A model generated the notes under the pieces. It made no database searches and had not been told where the DNA came from. It was given only the letters and a program-made list of their open reading frames with translations. The translations under genes and the position numbers were made by a program. From Hydrogenophaga sp. (GTDB taxonomy: Bacteria; Pseudomonadota; Gammaproteobacteria; Burkholderiales; Burkholderiaceae_C), in NCBI RefSeq assembly GCF_025699295.1, contig NZ_JAILWB010000003.1:62001-126000 (forward strand): a stretch of 64,000 nt of DNA, read 5' to 3'. Numbering within the stretch: the stretch's first letter is position 1; each line of letters opens with the position of its first letter. Shown one piece after another: positions 27,501 to 36,191 of this stretch.

Positions 27501-28412
27501 ATGGCCTCACTACCCATCCCCGGCAAGCGCTTCGTCATCGGCGTGCCCTATGCATGGCTGATCCTGTTCTTCTTCCTGCCGTTCCTGATCCTGCTGTACA
27601 TCAGCTTCGTGGACATGGGCGGCGACATCAGCCCGTTCAAGCCGATCTGGGACCCCGTCACCGGCATCCTGAGCCTGAAGTACGAGAACTACCTCTCCAT
27701 CTTCCGGGCGGAGGAGGGCGCGCCGCTGTTCAAGACGCTTTACATCGACGCCTACCTGCGCTCGATCTGGTATGCCCTGTGCACCGCTGTGCTGTGCCTG
27801 GTGATTGGCTACCCCTTCGCCTATTTCATCGCGCGCTCGCCTGCGAGCATCCGCCCGGCGCTGCTGCTGATGGTGATGCTGCCGTTCTGGACCTCGTTCC
27901 TGCTGCGCGTGTACGCCTGGAAGGGCATCCTCACCGACCAGGGCGTGCTCAACCGGCTGATGATGACGCTGGGCATCATCGACCAGCCGATCCAGATGCT
28001 CTACACGAACGTGTCGATGCTGATCGGCATGACCTATGTGTACCTGCCCTTCATGGTGCTGCCGCTGTACGCCAACCTGGTGAAGATGGACTTCCGCCTG
28101 CTCGAGGCCGCCTACGACCTGGGCACGACGCCGTTCAAGGCCTTCTGGCTGGTGACCGTGCCACTGTCCAAGGCCGGCATCGTGGCCGGCTTCATGCTGG
28201 TTTTCATCCCCTGCGTGGGCGAGTTCGTGATCCCCTCGTTGCTGGGTGGGCCGGAGAACCTGATGATCGGGCGCGTGGTGTGGGACGAGATGTTCACCGC
28301 CAACGACTGGCCGCGCGCGACCGCGCTGGCCGTGATCATGATCGCGTTGATCGTGATCCCGCTGGCGCTGTACTACCACTACACGGCGGACGCGGCCGAG
28401 CCCCGCAAGTGA
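27501..28412 (+). CDS. potH: Polyamine ABC transporter permease (PotH/PotB-like)
   Basis: This 303-residue inner-membrane permease has six transmembrane segments. The EAA loop (LEAAYDLGTTPFKAFWLVTVPLS) couples it to the ATPase. Typical PotH/PotB features are PYAWLILFFFLPF at the N-terminus and FVIPSLLGGPENLMIGRV in the fifth segment. It partners the next permease in the ABC complex. Confidence 0.92.
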   Translation: MASLPIPGKRFVIGVPYAWLILFFFLPFLILLYISFVDMGGDISPFKPIWDPVTGILSLKYENYLSIFRAEEGAPLFKTLYIDAYLRSIWYALCTAVLCLVIGYPFAYFIARSPASIRPALLLMVMLPFWTSFLLRVYAWKGILTDQGVLNRLMMTLGIIDQPIQMLYTNVSMLIGMTYVYLPFMVLPLYANLVKMDFRLLEAAYDLGTTPFKAFWLVTVPLSKAGIVAGFMLVFIPCVGEFVIPSLLGGPENLMIGRVVWDEMFTANDWPRATALAVIMIALIVIPLALYYHYTADAAEPRK

Positions 28413-28425
28413 ACAAGGCCAGACC

Positions 28426-29262
28426 ATGAAACAACTGCTTGAAAAACACTTCGGCAAGGCCTGGCTGGCGCTGGTGTTCGCCTTCCTCTACATGCCGCTG
28501 GTGTTCATGATCGTGTTCTCGTTCAACAGCACCCGGCAGGACGCGCGCTTCACCGGCTTCTCGCTGCGGTGGTACGAGGCGCTCACGCGCGACAACAGAA
28601 TCGTCGAGGGCTTCTGGCTCTCGCTCAAGGTGGCGACCATCACGGGCCTGCTCTCTGCCGTGCTCGCCACCTTCGCGGCCTTCGTGCTGGTGCGCTACCG
28701 GCGCTTCCTGGGCCGCACCATCTTCTCGGGCATGGTCAACGCGCCGCTGGTCATGCCCGAGGTGATCATCGGCCTGTCGCTGCTGCTGCTCGCGGTGGGC
28801 GTGCAGAACCTGTTCGGCTGGCCGCAGCGCGGCATGCTCACCATCATCGTGGGCCACACGCTGCTGGGCATGGCCTATGGCATGGTGGTGATCCAGTCGC
28901 GCCTGCTGGAGATGGACCGCTCGATCGAGGAAGCCGCCATGGACCTGGGCGCGCGGCCGCACCAGGTGTTCTTCCTGATCACGCTGCCCAACATCTTCCA
29001 GGCCTTGCTGGCGGCCTTCCTGCTGGCGTTCACGCTCTCGTTCGACGACGTGGTGATCGCCGAATTCCTCTCCGGCCCGGGCGTGAACACGCTGCCGCAG
29101 GTGATCTTCGGCTACGCGCGGCGCGGCATCAACCCGACCATCTACGCCGCGGCCACGCTGCTGATCGTGACCGTGACCATCGTCATCGTGAGCTACGCGG
29201 TCTGGGTGGCGCGCTCCACGCGCCGGCGCGAGCGGGAGATTGCGGCGGCGTTGAAGAGCTGA
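28426..29262 (+). CDS. potI: Polyamine ABC transporter permease (PotI/PotC-like)
   Basis: The 278-residue second permease subunit has six transmembrane segments and an EAA loop (IEEAAMDLGARPHQVFFLITLPN). The FNSTRQDARFTGFSLRWYEAL and SFDDVVIAEFLSGPGVNTLPQ blocks are those of PotC/PotI. It is the last gene of the importer operon. Confidence 0.92.
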   Translation: MKQLLEKHFGKAWLALVFAFLYMPLVFMIVFSFNSTRQDARFTGFSLRWYEALTRDNRIVEGFWLSLKVATITGLLSAVLATFAAFVLVRYRRFLGRTIFSGMVNAPLVMPEVIIGLSLLLLAVGVQNLFGWPQRGMLTIIVGHTLLGMAYGMVVIQSRLLEMDRSIEEAAMDLGARPHQVFFLITLPNIFQALLAAFLLAFTLSFDDVVIAEFLSGPGVNTLPQVIFGYARRGINPTIYAAATLLIVTVTIVIVSYAVWVARSTRRREREIAAALKS

Positions 29263-29292
29263 GTTCCGCGGCGCCTGTGCTGATAGCGTGGC

Positions 29293-29754
29293 TTATTCCC
29301 TGGACGCGTGAGAATGCAGGCAGGCTTGCCCGGCGGCGGTCAGGCGGTACCGCTGAAGGCTGCTCTGGGGTTTGTCGGGTACCGTCATCTCGACGAATCC
29401 GCCTGTGATGGCCGGAACCAGATAGGCCGCGCGGAAGTGCTCTCTGTCTTTCAGTCCCAGCGCCGACTGGATGTCGGCGCGCTGCATCTCGCCCTGCATG
29501 ACGACCAGCAGACTCAGAACTTCGGGGGTGACTTGCGGCGCCGCCACCCGCCACACCGTCCGGAGCTGGTTGGCCTCGCGCTCGTCCACCAGATCGATCT
29601 TCGGCCAGGCGCCCAGCGCCCGAGGTACCCCGGTGCCCAGCCCCCGGTACGGCAGGATGTGCGCCGCGTGTTCGGCCAGCACCCGATTGCGGCGGTTGGA
29701 AACGCCGGTACGGATCTGCTCCGGCGTCAGGCTGTCGGGCAGCTCTGAATGCCC
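29293..29754 (-). pseudogene. Remnant of an AlbA_2/helicase-like ATP-binding protein gene
   Basis: The C-terminal part of a protein with a putative DNA-binding (AlbA_2, formerly AAA_4) domain is readable. SLTPEQIRTGVSNRRNRVLAEHA and LPYRGLGTGVPRAL match the conserved C-terminal ATPase-like block, followed by a winged-helix tail. The frame upstream of about 29754 no longer resembles the family and there is no proper start, so about the first 300 residues are missing. Such genes are frequent on mobile DNA. It faces the importer operon. Confidence 0.55.
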
Positions 29755-29919
29755 ACGATCCAAGAGACCGCACCCAGGCGCAAGAAGCCCAGTCGCAAAG
29801 CCGTGCTGCGTGCGGTGGCCAGTTCCACGGCCATCGAAACGGGTCGCCGGGTGGCCGATCTGGAGCGGCAATTGCGGCGCCCCGTGGTGCGCTTTCCGCA
29901 TATCAGGCTGGCCCGCTGA
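29749..29919 (+). CDS. Possible small basic protein, 56 residues
   Basis: A short frame with ATG 29749 and stop TGA 29917 encodes a Lys/Arg-rich start (APRRKKPSRKAVLRAVA) and an amphipathic helix (ETGRRVADLERQLRRPVV). No ribosome binding site is convincing and it overlaps the start of the opposite-strand remnant by 6 bases. It may be a fragment of a larger lost gene. Confidence 0.3.
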   Translation: MPTIQETAPRRKKPSRKAVLRAVASSTAIETGRRVADLERQLRRPVVRFPHIRLAR

Positions 29920-30156
29920 CGCCGACGGTACAAAACCGGCTGGGCTCCTTTCGTGGCCCCGATGGTTGGGTGGCGGCGGGTCATTGCGGTGCTGTCATGA
30001 ACATGCTGGCTTCGGAGTATCGCCGTTTGTCGCCCTGCATTGCACCCGCGCATGCATGGGGAAGCCCCCCCGGACTGGATCGATGCCTGTCCGGGAAAGT
30101 GGATACGCAGTCTGCTGCGTTTCGGGCGTAGCATGGGGCCACTTGTTCATCCCACT

Positions 30157-30229
30157 CCGTTCGGGCTGAGCCGGTCGAAGCCCTGGCCAGCATGGTGGTG
30201 AGCCCTTCGACAGGCTCAGGGCGAACGGG
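30157..30229. repeat. Imperfect inverted repeat of the CCGTTCGGGCTGAGC type
   Basis: The left arm (30157-30183) and right arm (30202-30229) are complementary at most positions: CGTTCGGGCTGAGCCGGTCGAAG on one side and CTTCGACAGGCTCAGGGCGAACG on the other. The same pair of arms is known as a common dispersed palindrome in several proteobacteria. It lies 18 bases before the puuC start and within its likely leader. The intervening stretch 29920-30156 shows nothing else I can support. Confidence 0.6.
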
Positions 30230-30247
30230 ACTTTTCCGCTGTCCAAC

Positions 30248-31744
30248 ATGACCACCACCTCGCCCCAGGCCGCCTCTCTTTCTTTCGACGGCCGCGCCTT
30301 CATCAACGGCGAACGCATCGCCGCGCGCGACGGCCAGACCTTTGACTGCATCTCGCCGGTGGACGGCCGCCTGCTGACGGCCGTGGCGCGCTGCGGCGAG
30401 GCCGACATCGACGCCGCCGTGGCCGCCGGCCGCGCGGCGTTCGAGGACCGGCGCTGGAGCGGCATGGCGCCGGCGCAGCGCAAGCGCGTGATGATCAAGT
30501 TTGCCGAGCAGCTGATCGCGCACGCCGACGAACTGGCGCTGACCGAGACGCTGGACATGGGCAAACCCATCCGGTACGCCAAAAGCGTGGACGTGAACAG
30601 CGCGGCCAACTGCATCCGCTGGTACGGCGAGGCGGTGGACAAGGTCTACGACGAGATCGCGCCCACGGCCAGCACTGCGCTGGCCCTGATCACGCGCGAG
30701 CCGGTGGGCGTGGTGGGCGTGATCGTGCCCTGGAACTACCCCATGATCATGGCGGCCTGGAAGATCGCGCCGGCGCTCGCGGCGGGCAACTCGGTGGTGT
30801 TGAAGCCTTCGGAGAAAAGCCCGCTCACCGCCCTCCGACTGGCCGAACTGGCGCTGGCCGCCGGCATTCCGCCCGGCGTGTTCAACGTGGTGCCGGGCTA
30901 CGGCCCCGAGGCCGGCTCACCGCTGGCGCTTCACATGGACGTGGATTGCATTGCCTTCACCGGCAGCACGCGCGTGGGCAAGCAGATCCACGTGATGGCC
31001 GGGCAGAGCAACCTGAAGCGCGCCTGGACGGAGCTGGGCGGCAAGTCGCCCAACATTGTGTTCGCCGACTGCCCGGACCTGGACAAGGCGGTGGAGGCGG
31101 CGGTGGGCAGCATCTTCTTCAACCAGGGCGAGAGCTGCAACGCGCCCTCGCGCCTGTTTGTCGAGGCGTCCATCAAGGACGCGTTTCTGGAAAAGGCACT
31201 CAAGCTGGTGCCGCAGTACCAGCCGGGCAACCCGCTGGAGAAGGCCACCGTGATGGGCGCCATCGTCGACCAGGTGCAGATGGACAACGTGATGCGCTAC
31301 ATCGGCCTGGGCCAGAGCGAGGGCGCAAAGCTGCTGGCCGGCGGCGCGGCGGCCGAGCCGGTCAAGGGCGGCCACTACGTGCTGCCGACCATCTTCGACG
31401 GCGTGACGCCGCAGATGACGATCGCGCGCGAGGAGATCTTCGGCCCCGTGCTGTCGGTGCTGTCCTTCACCGACGCGGCCGACGTGGTGAAGCAGGCCAA
31501 CAGCAGCGTCTACGGCCTGCAGGCCGCGGTGTGGACGCGCGACATCAACAAGGCGCACGGCGTGGCGCGCGCGCTGCGCGCCGGCACCGTGCATGTGAAC
31601 CAGTACGACGAGGACGACATCACCGTGCCGTTCGGTGGCTTCAAACAAAGCGGTGTGGGCCGCGACAAGTCGCTGCACGCGTTCGACAAGTACACCGAGA
31701 CGAAGACGACCTGGATAAGAATTGACTCCCCCCTGCACCGCTGA
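30248..31744 (+). CDS. puuC: Aldehyde dehydrogenase, probably gamma-glutamyl-aminobutyraldehyde dehydrogenase
   Basis: The 498-residue NAD(P)-dependent enzyme has the family motifs PWNYPMIMAAWKIAPALAAGN, FTGSTRVGKQI, ELGGKSPNIVF with the general base, and the catalytic Cys in FNQGESCNAPS. Most aldehyde dehydrogenases have GQ.C here; GESC is found in PuuC/AldA-like members. Position between the importer and gabT supports oxidation of gamma-glutamyl-gamma-aminobutyraldehyde (or 4-aminobutanal). Other aldehydes are possible. Confidence 0.88.
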   Translation: MTTTSPQAASLSFDGRAFINGERIAARDGQTFDCISPVDGRLLTAVARCGEADIDAAVAAGRAAFEDRRWSGMAPAQRKRVMIKFAEQLIAHADELALTETLDMGKPIRYAKSVDVNSAANCIRWYGEAVDKVYDEIAPTASTALALITREPVGVVGVIVPWNYPMIMAAWKIAPALAAGNSVVLKPSEKSPLTALRLAELALAAGIPPGVFNVVPGYGPEAGSPLALHMDVDCIAFTGSTRVGKQIHVMAGQSNLKRAWTELGGKSPNIVFADCPDLDKAVEAAVGSIFFNQGESCNAPSRLFVEASIKDAFLEKALKLVPQYQPGNPLEKATVMGAIVDQVQMDNVMRYIGLGQSEGAKLLAGGAAAEPVKGGHYVLPTIFDGVTPQMTIAREEIFGPVLSVLSFTDAADVVKQANSSVYGLQAAVWTRDINKAHGVARALRAGTVHVNQYDEDDITVPFGGFKQSGVGRDKSLHAFDKYTETKTTWIRIDSPLHR

Positions 31745-31812
31745 CGCGGTTTCCCCCTGAGGGGGACGGCACTGGCGGCCCGGCAAAGCCGGTTCCGCGG
31801 TGCCCCTGGATC
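31745..31812 (+). repeat. Dispersed extragenic GC-rich element, copy B
   Basis: Directly after the puuC stop, CCCCCTGAGGGGG is followed by CGGCAAAGCCGG and CGGTGCCCCTGG. These are the same blocks in the same order as copy A at 13896-13985. Confidence 0.55.
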
Positions 31813-31854
31813 AGACACTTCGCGCCACTGTGAGCGCATTTTCAGGAGACCAGC

Positions 31855-33165
31855 ATGAACGCACCGCAGAAACCGGAGAACCTGAACGCGCCGCACACCA
31901 ACGCCGCCTGGCATGAACGCCGGCTGGCGGCCACGCCGCGTGGCGTTGGGGTGCATGGCGACTTCTTCATCCAGCGCGCGAAGAACGCGGAGTTCTGGGA
32001 CATCGAGGGCCGGCGCTTCATCGACTTCGCGGGCGGCATCGCGGTGCTCAACACCGGCCACGTGCATCCCAGGGTGCAGGCGGCCATTGCGGCGCAGCTC
32101 GAACGCTTCACGCACAGCTGCTACCAGGTCGTGCCCTACACCGAGTACGTGGCGCTGGCCGAGCGCATCAATGCCATGGTGCCCATCGACGGCCCGGTGA
32201 AGACGGCCTTTTTCTCCACCGGCGCCGAGGCGATCGAGAACGCGATGAAGATCGCGCGCGCGGCCACCGGGCGCAGCGGCATCATCGCCTTCGGCGGCGC
32301 GTTCCACGGCCGCAGCCTGTTCTCGGTGGCGCTCACCGGCAAGGTGCAGCCGTACAAGGCCGGCTTCGGCCCGTTCCCGCCCGAGATCTACCACGTGCCC
32401 TTCCCGATGACGGGCGCGAGCTTCGAGGACGCGAAGAAGGCGATGGAGCACCTGTTCAAGGCCGACATCGAGCCCGCCCGCGTGGCGGCCATCGTGTTCG
32501 AGCCGGTGCAGGGCGAGGGTGGTTTCAACCCCATCCTGCCCGCGGCGGTGAAGTGGCTGCGCGAGCTGTGCGACGCGCACGGCATCCTGCTGATTGCCGA
32601 CGAGGTGCAGACCGGCTTCGCGCGCACCGGCCGCATGTTTGCCATGGAGCACTACGGCGTGAGCCCCGACCTCATGACGCTGGCCAAGAGCATGGCCGGC
32701 GGCACCACGCTGTCGGCCGTGTGCGGCAAGGCGGCGGTGATGGACGGCCCCGCGCCGGGAGGCCTGGGCGGCACCTACGCGGGCAACCCGCTGGCCATCG
32801 CGGCCTCGCACGCGGTGCTGGACGTGATGGCCGAGGAGAAGCTGCCCGAGCGCGCGCAGAAGCTGGGCGACCAGCTCATCGGCCACCTGGTGGCGCAGCG
32901 CGCGGTCTACACGAAACGCATGGGCGAGGTGCGCGGCCTGGGCGCCATGGTGGCCTGCGAGTTCGTTCACCCGGCCACCGGCGCGCCCGACGCCGAGACC
33001 ACGAAGCGGGTGCAGATGGCGGCCCTCCAGCGCGGCTTGCTGCTGCTGACCTGTGGCATCTATGGCAACGTGATCCGCTTCCTGTTCCCGCTCACCATTG
33101 AGGACAGCGTGTTCGCCGAAGGCCTGGCGGCGTTCGACGCGGCGCTGGCCGAGGTGCTGGTTTGA
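31855..33165 (+). CDS. gabT: 4-aminobutyrate-2-oxoglutarate aminotransferase
   Basis: The 436-residue class III aminotransferase converts GABA to succinate semialdehyde. Landmarks are DIEGRRFIDFAGGIAVLNTGH, FFSTGAEAIENAMKIARA, FGGAFHGRS, EPVQGEGGFN, IADEVQTGFARTG and the PLP Lys in LAKSMAGG. It finishes the putrescine route whose earlier steps are encoded upstream. No succinate-semialdehyde dehydrogenase gene is seen here, so that step must be elsewhere or be done by puuC. The stop overlaps the next gene's TTG start. Confidence 0.9.
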   Translation: MNAPQKPENLNAPHTNAAWHERRLAATPRGVGVHGDFFIQRAKNAEFWDIEGRRFIDFAGGIAVLNTGHVHPRVQAAIAAQLERFTHSCYQVVPYTEYVALAERINAMVPIDGPVKTAFFSTGAEAIENAMKIARAATGRSGIIAFGGAFHGRSLFSVALTGKVQPYKAGFGPFPPEIYHVPFPMTGASFEDAKKAMEHLFKADIEPARVAAIVFEPVQGEGGFNPILPAAVKWLRELCDAHGILLIADEVQTGFARTGRMFAMEHYGVSPDLMTLAKSMAGGTTLSAVCGKAAVMDGPAPGGLGGTYAGNPLAIAASHAVLDVMAEEKLPERAQKLGDQLIGHLVAQRAVYTKRMGEVRGLGAMVACEFVHPATGAPDAETTKRVQMAALQRGLLLLTCGIYGNVIRFLFPLTIEDSVFAEGLAAFDAALAEVLV

Positions 33166-34508
33166 ACACACCGATGGACCTGGCGCTGGAAGGCCGCATC
33201 GCGGCCCTGCGCGCCCAGGGCATCCACTCGGTGCTGGCCACCTTCACCGACCTGCTGGGCGCGCCCAAGGGCAAGCTGGTGCCGCTCGATCGGCTGGCGA
33301 ACGCGGTCGAGGTGGGCGCCGGGTTCTCGGGCCCGAGCATCGCCGGCACCGGCCTGCCGCGCATGGGCGCGCGCAGCGAGTACATGGGCCGCGTGCGCCC
33401 CGAGAGCCTGCGCGCGCTGCCCTTCATGCCCGGCGTGGCGCACGCGGTGTGCGACGGCTTTGCCGGCGGCGAGCCGCTGGACACCTGTTCGCGCCAGCTG
33501 CTGCAGCGCCAGCTGGCACGCCTGCGCGAGCGCGGCTGGACGCTGTGGGTCGGCATCGAGCCCGAGTTCTTCCTGCTGCGGCGCGACGCGCAGGGCCGCT
33601 GGGCGGTGGCCGATGGCGACGACCGCCTCGCCAAGCCGTCTTACGACCTGCAGGCCATGGGCCGCAACTTCGGCTTTCTCGACGGCATGCGCCAGACGCT
33701 GGACGCGCTCGGTTTCCAGCTCGAGCAGATCGACCACGAGGACGCGAGCGGCCAGTACGAGATCAACTACCGGCACGACGAAGCGCTGGCCGCGGCCGAC
33801 CGCTACCAGCTGTTCAAGCTCGCCGCGCAGGCGCTGGCACAGCAGCACGGCATGGTGTTCTCCACCATGCCCAAGCCGCTGTCGCAGGCCCCGGGCAGCG
33901 GCCTGCACTTTCACCTGAGCCTGACAGACGGGCAGGGCCGCGCCCTGATGGCCGAACCCGCCGGTGCGCTGGGCCTGAGCGAGACCGGCCACCGTTTCGC
34001 CGCCGGCCTGCTGCACCACGCCGACGCACTGGCCGCGCTGTGCGCGCCCACGGTCAACAGCTACAAGCGCCTGGCCGCCAGCCGCAGCGCCTCGGGCACC
34101 ACCTGGTCACCCGTGTGGAAGGCCATCGGCGACAACAACCGCACCTGCCTCGTGCGCGGCGTGGCCGGGCGCATCGAATGGCGCCTGCCCGACCCGTCGT
34201 GCAACGTCTACGCCGCCCTGGCCGCCACGCTCGCGGCCGGCCTGGACGGCATCGACCTGGCCCTGCCCGCCGCCGAGCCGTGTGCGGACGATCTCTACGA
34301 ACGCCACGCGCGCGGCGAAAGCCTGCCCGCGCGCCTGCCGCGCGACCTGCTGGCCGCGCTCGACGCGCTGGCCGAAGACACGACCCTGCGCGAGGCCGTG
34401 GGACCGGCCTTCTGCACGCAGTTCCTCGCGCTCAAGCACGAGGAGTGGGCGGCCTGGAGCCAGCAGGTGAGCGACTGGGAGCTGCAGCGTTACGCCGCCG
34501 CGCCGTGA
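33162..34508 (+). CDS. Second gamma-glutamylpolyamine synthetase-like protein (glutamine synthetase family)
   Basis: The 448-residue member of the glutamine-synthetase superfamily has VLATFTDLLGAPKGKLVPLDRL, GIEPEFFLLR, QYEINYRHDEAL, HFHLSLTDGQG and CLVRGVAGRIEWRLPDPSCNVY. It is clearly diverged from the puuA at 22139 and may act on another amine, such as spermidine, ethanolamine or diaminopropane. TTG 33162 is chosen over ATG 33174 because GAGGTG sits 5 bases before it and the overlap with gabT fits translational coupling. Confidence 0.8.
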   Translation: MNTPMDLALEGRIAALRAQGIHSVLATFTDLLGAPKGKLVPLDRLANAVEVGAGFSGPSIAGTGLPRMGARSEYMGRVRPESLRALPFMPGVAHAVCDGFAGGEPLDTCSRQLLQRQLARLRERGWTLWVGIEPEFFLLRRDAQGRWAVADGDDRLAKPSYDLQAMGRNFGFLDGMRQTLDALGFQLEQIDHEDASGQYEINYRHDEALAAADRYQLFKLAAQALAQQHGMVFSTMPKPLSQAPGSGLHFHLSLTDGQGRALMAEPAGALGLSETGHRFAAGLLHHADALAALCAPTVNSYKRLAASRSASGTTWSPVWKAIGDNNRTCLVRGVAGRIEWRLPDPSCNVYAALAATLAAGLDGIDLALPAAEPCADDLYERHARGESLPARLPRDLLAALDALAEDTTLREAVGPAFCTQFLALKHEEWAAWSQQVSDWELQRYAAAP

Positions 34509-34512
34509 GTCT

Positions 34513-34545
34513 GGCAGATCTGCCCCGGGGGCTTTTCGGGATAAT
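34513..34545 (+). promoter_or_regulatory. Promoter region of the kinase-like gene with palindromes
   Basis: A perfect 12-bp palindrome (34513-34524) and CCCCGGGG (34523-34530) precede a GATAAT -10 box at 34540-34545. The GTG start at 34555 is only 9 bases beyond the -10 box, so the mRNA would be leaderless or nearly so. Confidence 0.4.
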
Positions 34546-34554
34546 CGCGCCCTT

Positions 34555-35307
34555 GTGAGCACACCCGCCCCACCCCCGTCGTCCTTCAAGACCTGGACCA
34601 AGACCGCCGACCGGCCCTTGCGCAGCCTCGGCAAGTCGGTGGGCATCTGGGTGTTCGCGCATTTCGTCGGTGTGCCCGTGCCCTGGCGCGCGGTGCGCCA
34701 GACCGATGGCCGTGCCCTGCTGGCCTACGAACACGAGCGCCTGCAGGCCCTGGCCGCGGCGGGGGAGCAGGTGCCACCGGTGCTGTCCTTCGACGGCTTC
34801 TCGCTCACCACCGGCGACGTCGGCGACACGGTGGACCACCAGCTGCACCGCATGCCCGAAGGCGAACGCCTGCCGCTGATGTGCGCGGCCAGCGCCGATC
34901 TGGCCGCTTTCCATGCGCGCGGCCACTGGCACGGCGGCGCGCAACTGCGCAATACCACCTGGGACGGTGAGCGCTTCGCCCGGCTGGATTTCGAGGAACA
35001 GCTGCAGCCCGGCATGGCGCTGGGCACGGTGCAGGTGTACGACGTGCTGCAGATGCTGCTGTCGCTCGCGCGCTTCCTGCAGCCACTCGGGCCGGGTGCG
35101 GTGCTGGCCGTGCTGCAGGCCTACGACGCCGCTGGCCCCGGCGGGCCCGCCCTGCGCAGCTTCATCGAACACCTGCTGCCGCGCCTGCAGCGCGTCTCAC
35201 GCATCGCGGCGTGGTCGAAGCGGCTGGACACGTCGCGCGAGCTGATGCGCCTGCGCACCGTGCTGGAGGGGATGGCGGCGTTTGTCGCACAAGCCTCGCG
35301 CGTCTGA
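34555..35307 (+). CDS. Protein-kinase-like fold protein (BUD32/InaA/WaaP-like)
   Basis: The 250-residue protein has a kinase-like core. A catalytic loop HWHGGAQLRNTTW (His-x-Gly...Asn) is followed by a metal motif FARLDFEEQ in place of Asp-Phe-Gly, as in bacterial lipopolysaccharide (InaA, KdkA) and BUD32-like kinases. It might phosphorylate a lipid A core sugar or another small molecule; the substrate is not shown. The GTG start is 9 bases after a -10 box. It is at the border of the polyamine locus with no evident metabolic link. Confidence 0.65.
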   Translation: MSTPAPPPSSFKTWTKTADRPLRSLGKSVGIWVFAHFVGVPVPWRAVRQTDGRALLAYEHERLQALAAAGEQVPPVLSFDGFSLTTGDVGDTVDHQLHRMPEGERLPLMCAASADLAAFHARGHWHGGAQLRNTTWDGERFARLDFEEQLQPGMALGTVQVYDVLQMLLSLARFLQPLGPGAVLAVLQAYDAAGPGGPALRSFIEHLLPRLQRVSRIAAWSKRLDTSRELMRLRTVLEGMAAFVAQASRV

Positions 35308-35311
35308 TGGC

Positions 35312-36082
35312 TCAGGTCCTGTACCCCGCATCCAGCTTCTCCACCTTGCGCAACAACGCCGGCCACGCCAGCTGCGCGCCCTGGCCCGCGGTGGCGATGC
35401 GCATCACGTCGGCCATGCCGGCGAGGATCTTCGGGTCGACCTGGGTGAGTTCGCTGCCGCCGGCCAGGGCGTCGATCTGGATGCGGCAGGTGTTCTCGAA
35501 GGTGTACATCGAGAGGAAGGCGTCGGCGATGGTGCGGCCCACGGTGAGCAGGCCGTGGTTGCGCAGCACCAGGTAGTTGGCCTTGCCCAGGTCGGCCTGC
35601 AGGCGCGACTTTTCCTCGTCCCGCAGGGCCACGCCTTCGTAGTCGTGGTACGCGAGCGAAGACAGCACGAAGGTGCTCTGCTGGCTGATCGGCAGGATGC
35701 CGGCCTTCTGCGCGCTCACGCCCACGCCGGCACGGGTGTGGGTGTGCAGCACGCAGCCCGCTTCGGGCCGCGCCTCGTGCACGGCGCTGTGGATCACGAA
35801 GCCGGCCGGGTTCACCGGGAAGGGCGACTCGTGCAGCTTGTTGCAGGCCATGTCGACCTTGACCAGGCTGCTGGCCGTGATCTCGTCGAACATCAGGCCA
35901 TAAGGGTTGATGAGGAACTGGTGCTCGCCGCCGGTGACGCTGTCGGGCAGCTTGGCGCTGATGTGGGTGAAGACCAGATCGCTCCAGCCATAGGCCGCCA
36001 CCAGGCGGTAGCAGGCGGCGAGGTCGCAGCGCAGCGCCCATTCTTCGGCGCTGACGACTTCCCGCAGGGAGGGGATGTGCAT
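35312..36082 (-). CDS. Class II aldolase/adducin family protein
   Basis: The 256-residue protein has the metal-binding His pair in HTHTRAG, another His in LRNHGLL and the phosphate-loop-like FTHISAKLPD, so it has the FucA/AraD aldolase/epimerase fold. Members act on sugar phosphates or are diverged; here the substrate is unknown. The start ATG 36082 is near a perfect 14-bp palindrome at 36119-36132 in its upstream region. It is convergent with the kinase-like gene (4 bases apart). Confidence 0.8.
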   Translation of the reverse strand: MHIPSLREVVSAEEWALRCDLAACYRLVAAYGWSDLVFTHISAKLPDSVTGGEHQFLINPYGLMFDEITASSLVKVDMACNKLHESPFPVNPAGFVIHSAVHEARPEAGCVLHTHTRAGVGVSAQKAGILPISQQSTFVLSSLAYHDYEGVALRDEEKSRLQADLGKANYLVLRNHGLLTVGRTIADAFLSMYTFENTCRIQIDALAGGSELTQVDPKILAGMADVMRIATAGQGAQLAWPALLRKVEKLDAGYRT

Positions 36083-36118
36083 GGTGAATGTCTCCTGTAC
36101 CGCGCTCGGGGCCAGGAT

Positions 36119-36132
36119 GGCACGCGCGTGCC
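36119..36132. promoter_or_regulatory. Perfect 14-bp palindrome upstream of the aldolase-family gene
   Basis: GGCACGCGCGTGCC is fully symmetric and lies 37 bases before the start codon at 36082. It may be an operator; no -10 box is obvious next to it. Confidence 0.3.
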
Positions 36133-36191
36133 GCCACTGTAGGCGCAAGCGGCGCGCCTGTCTTGTCGCTGCGAGGACAGCGTGGGAAGCG

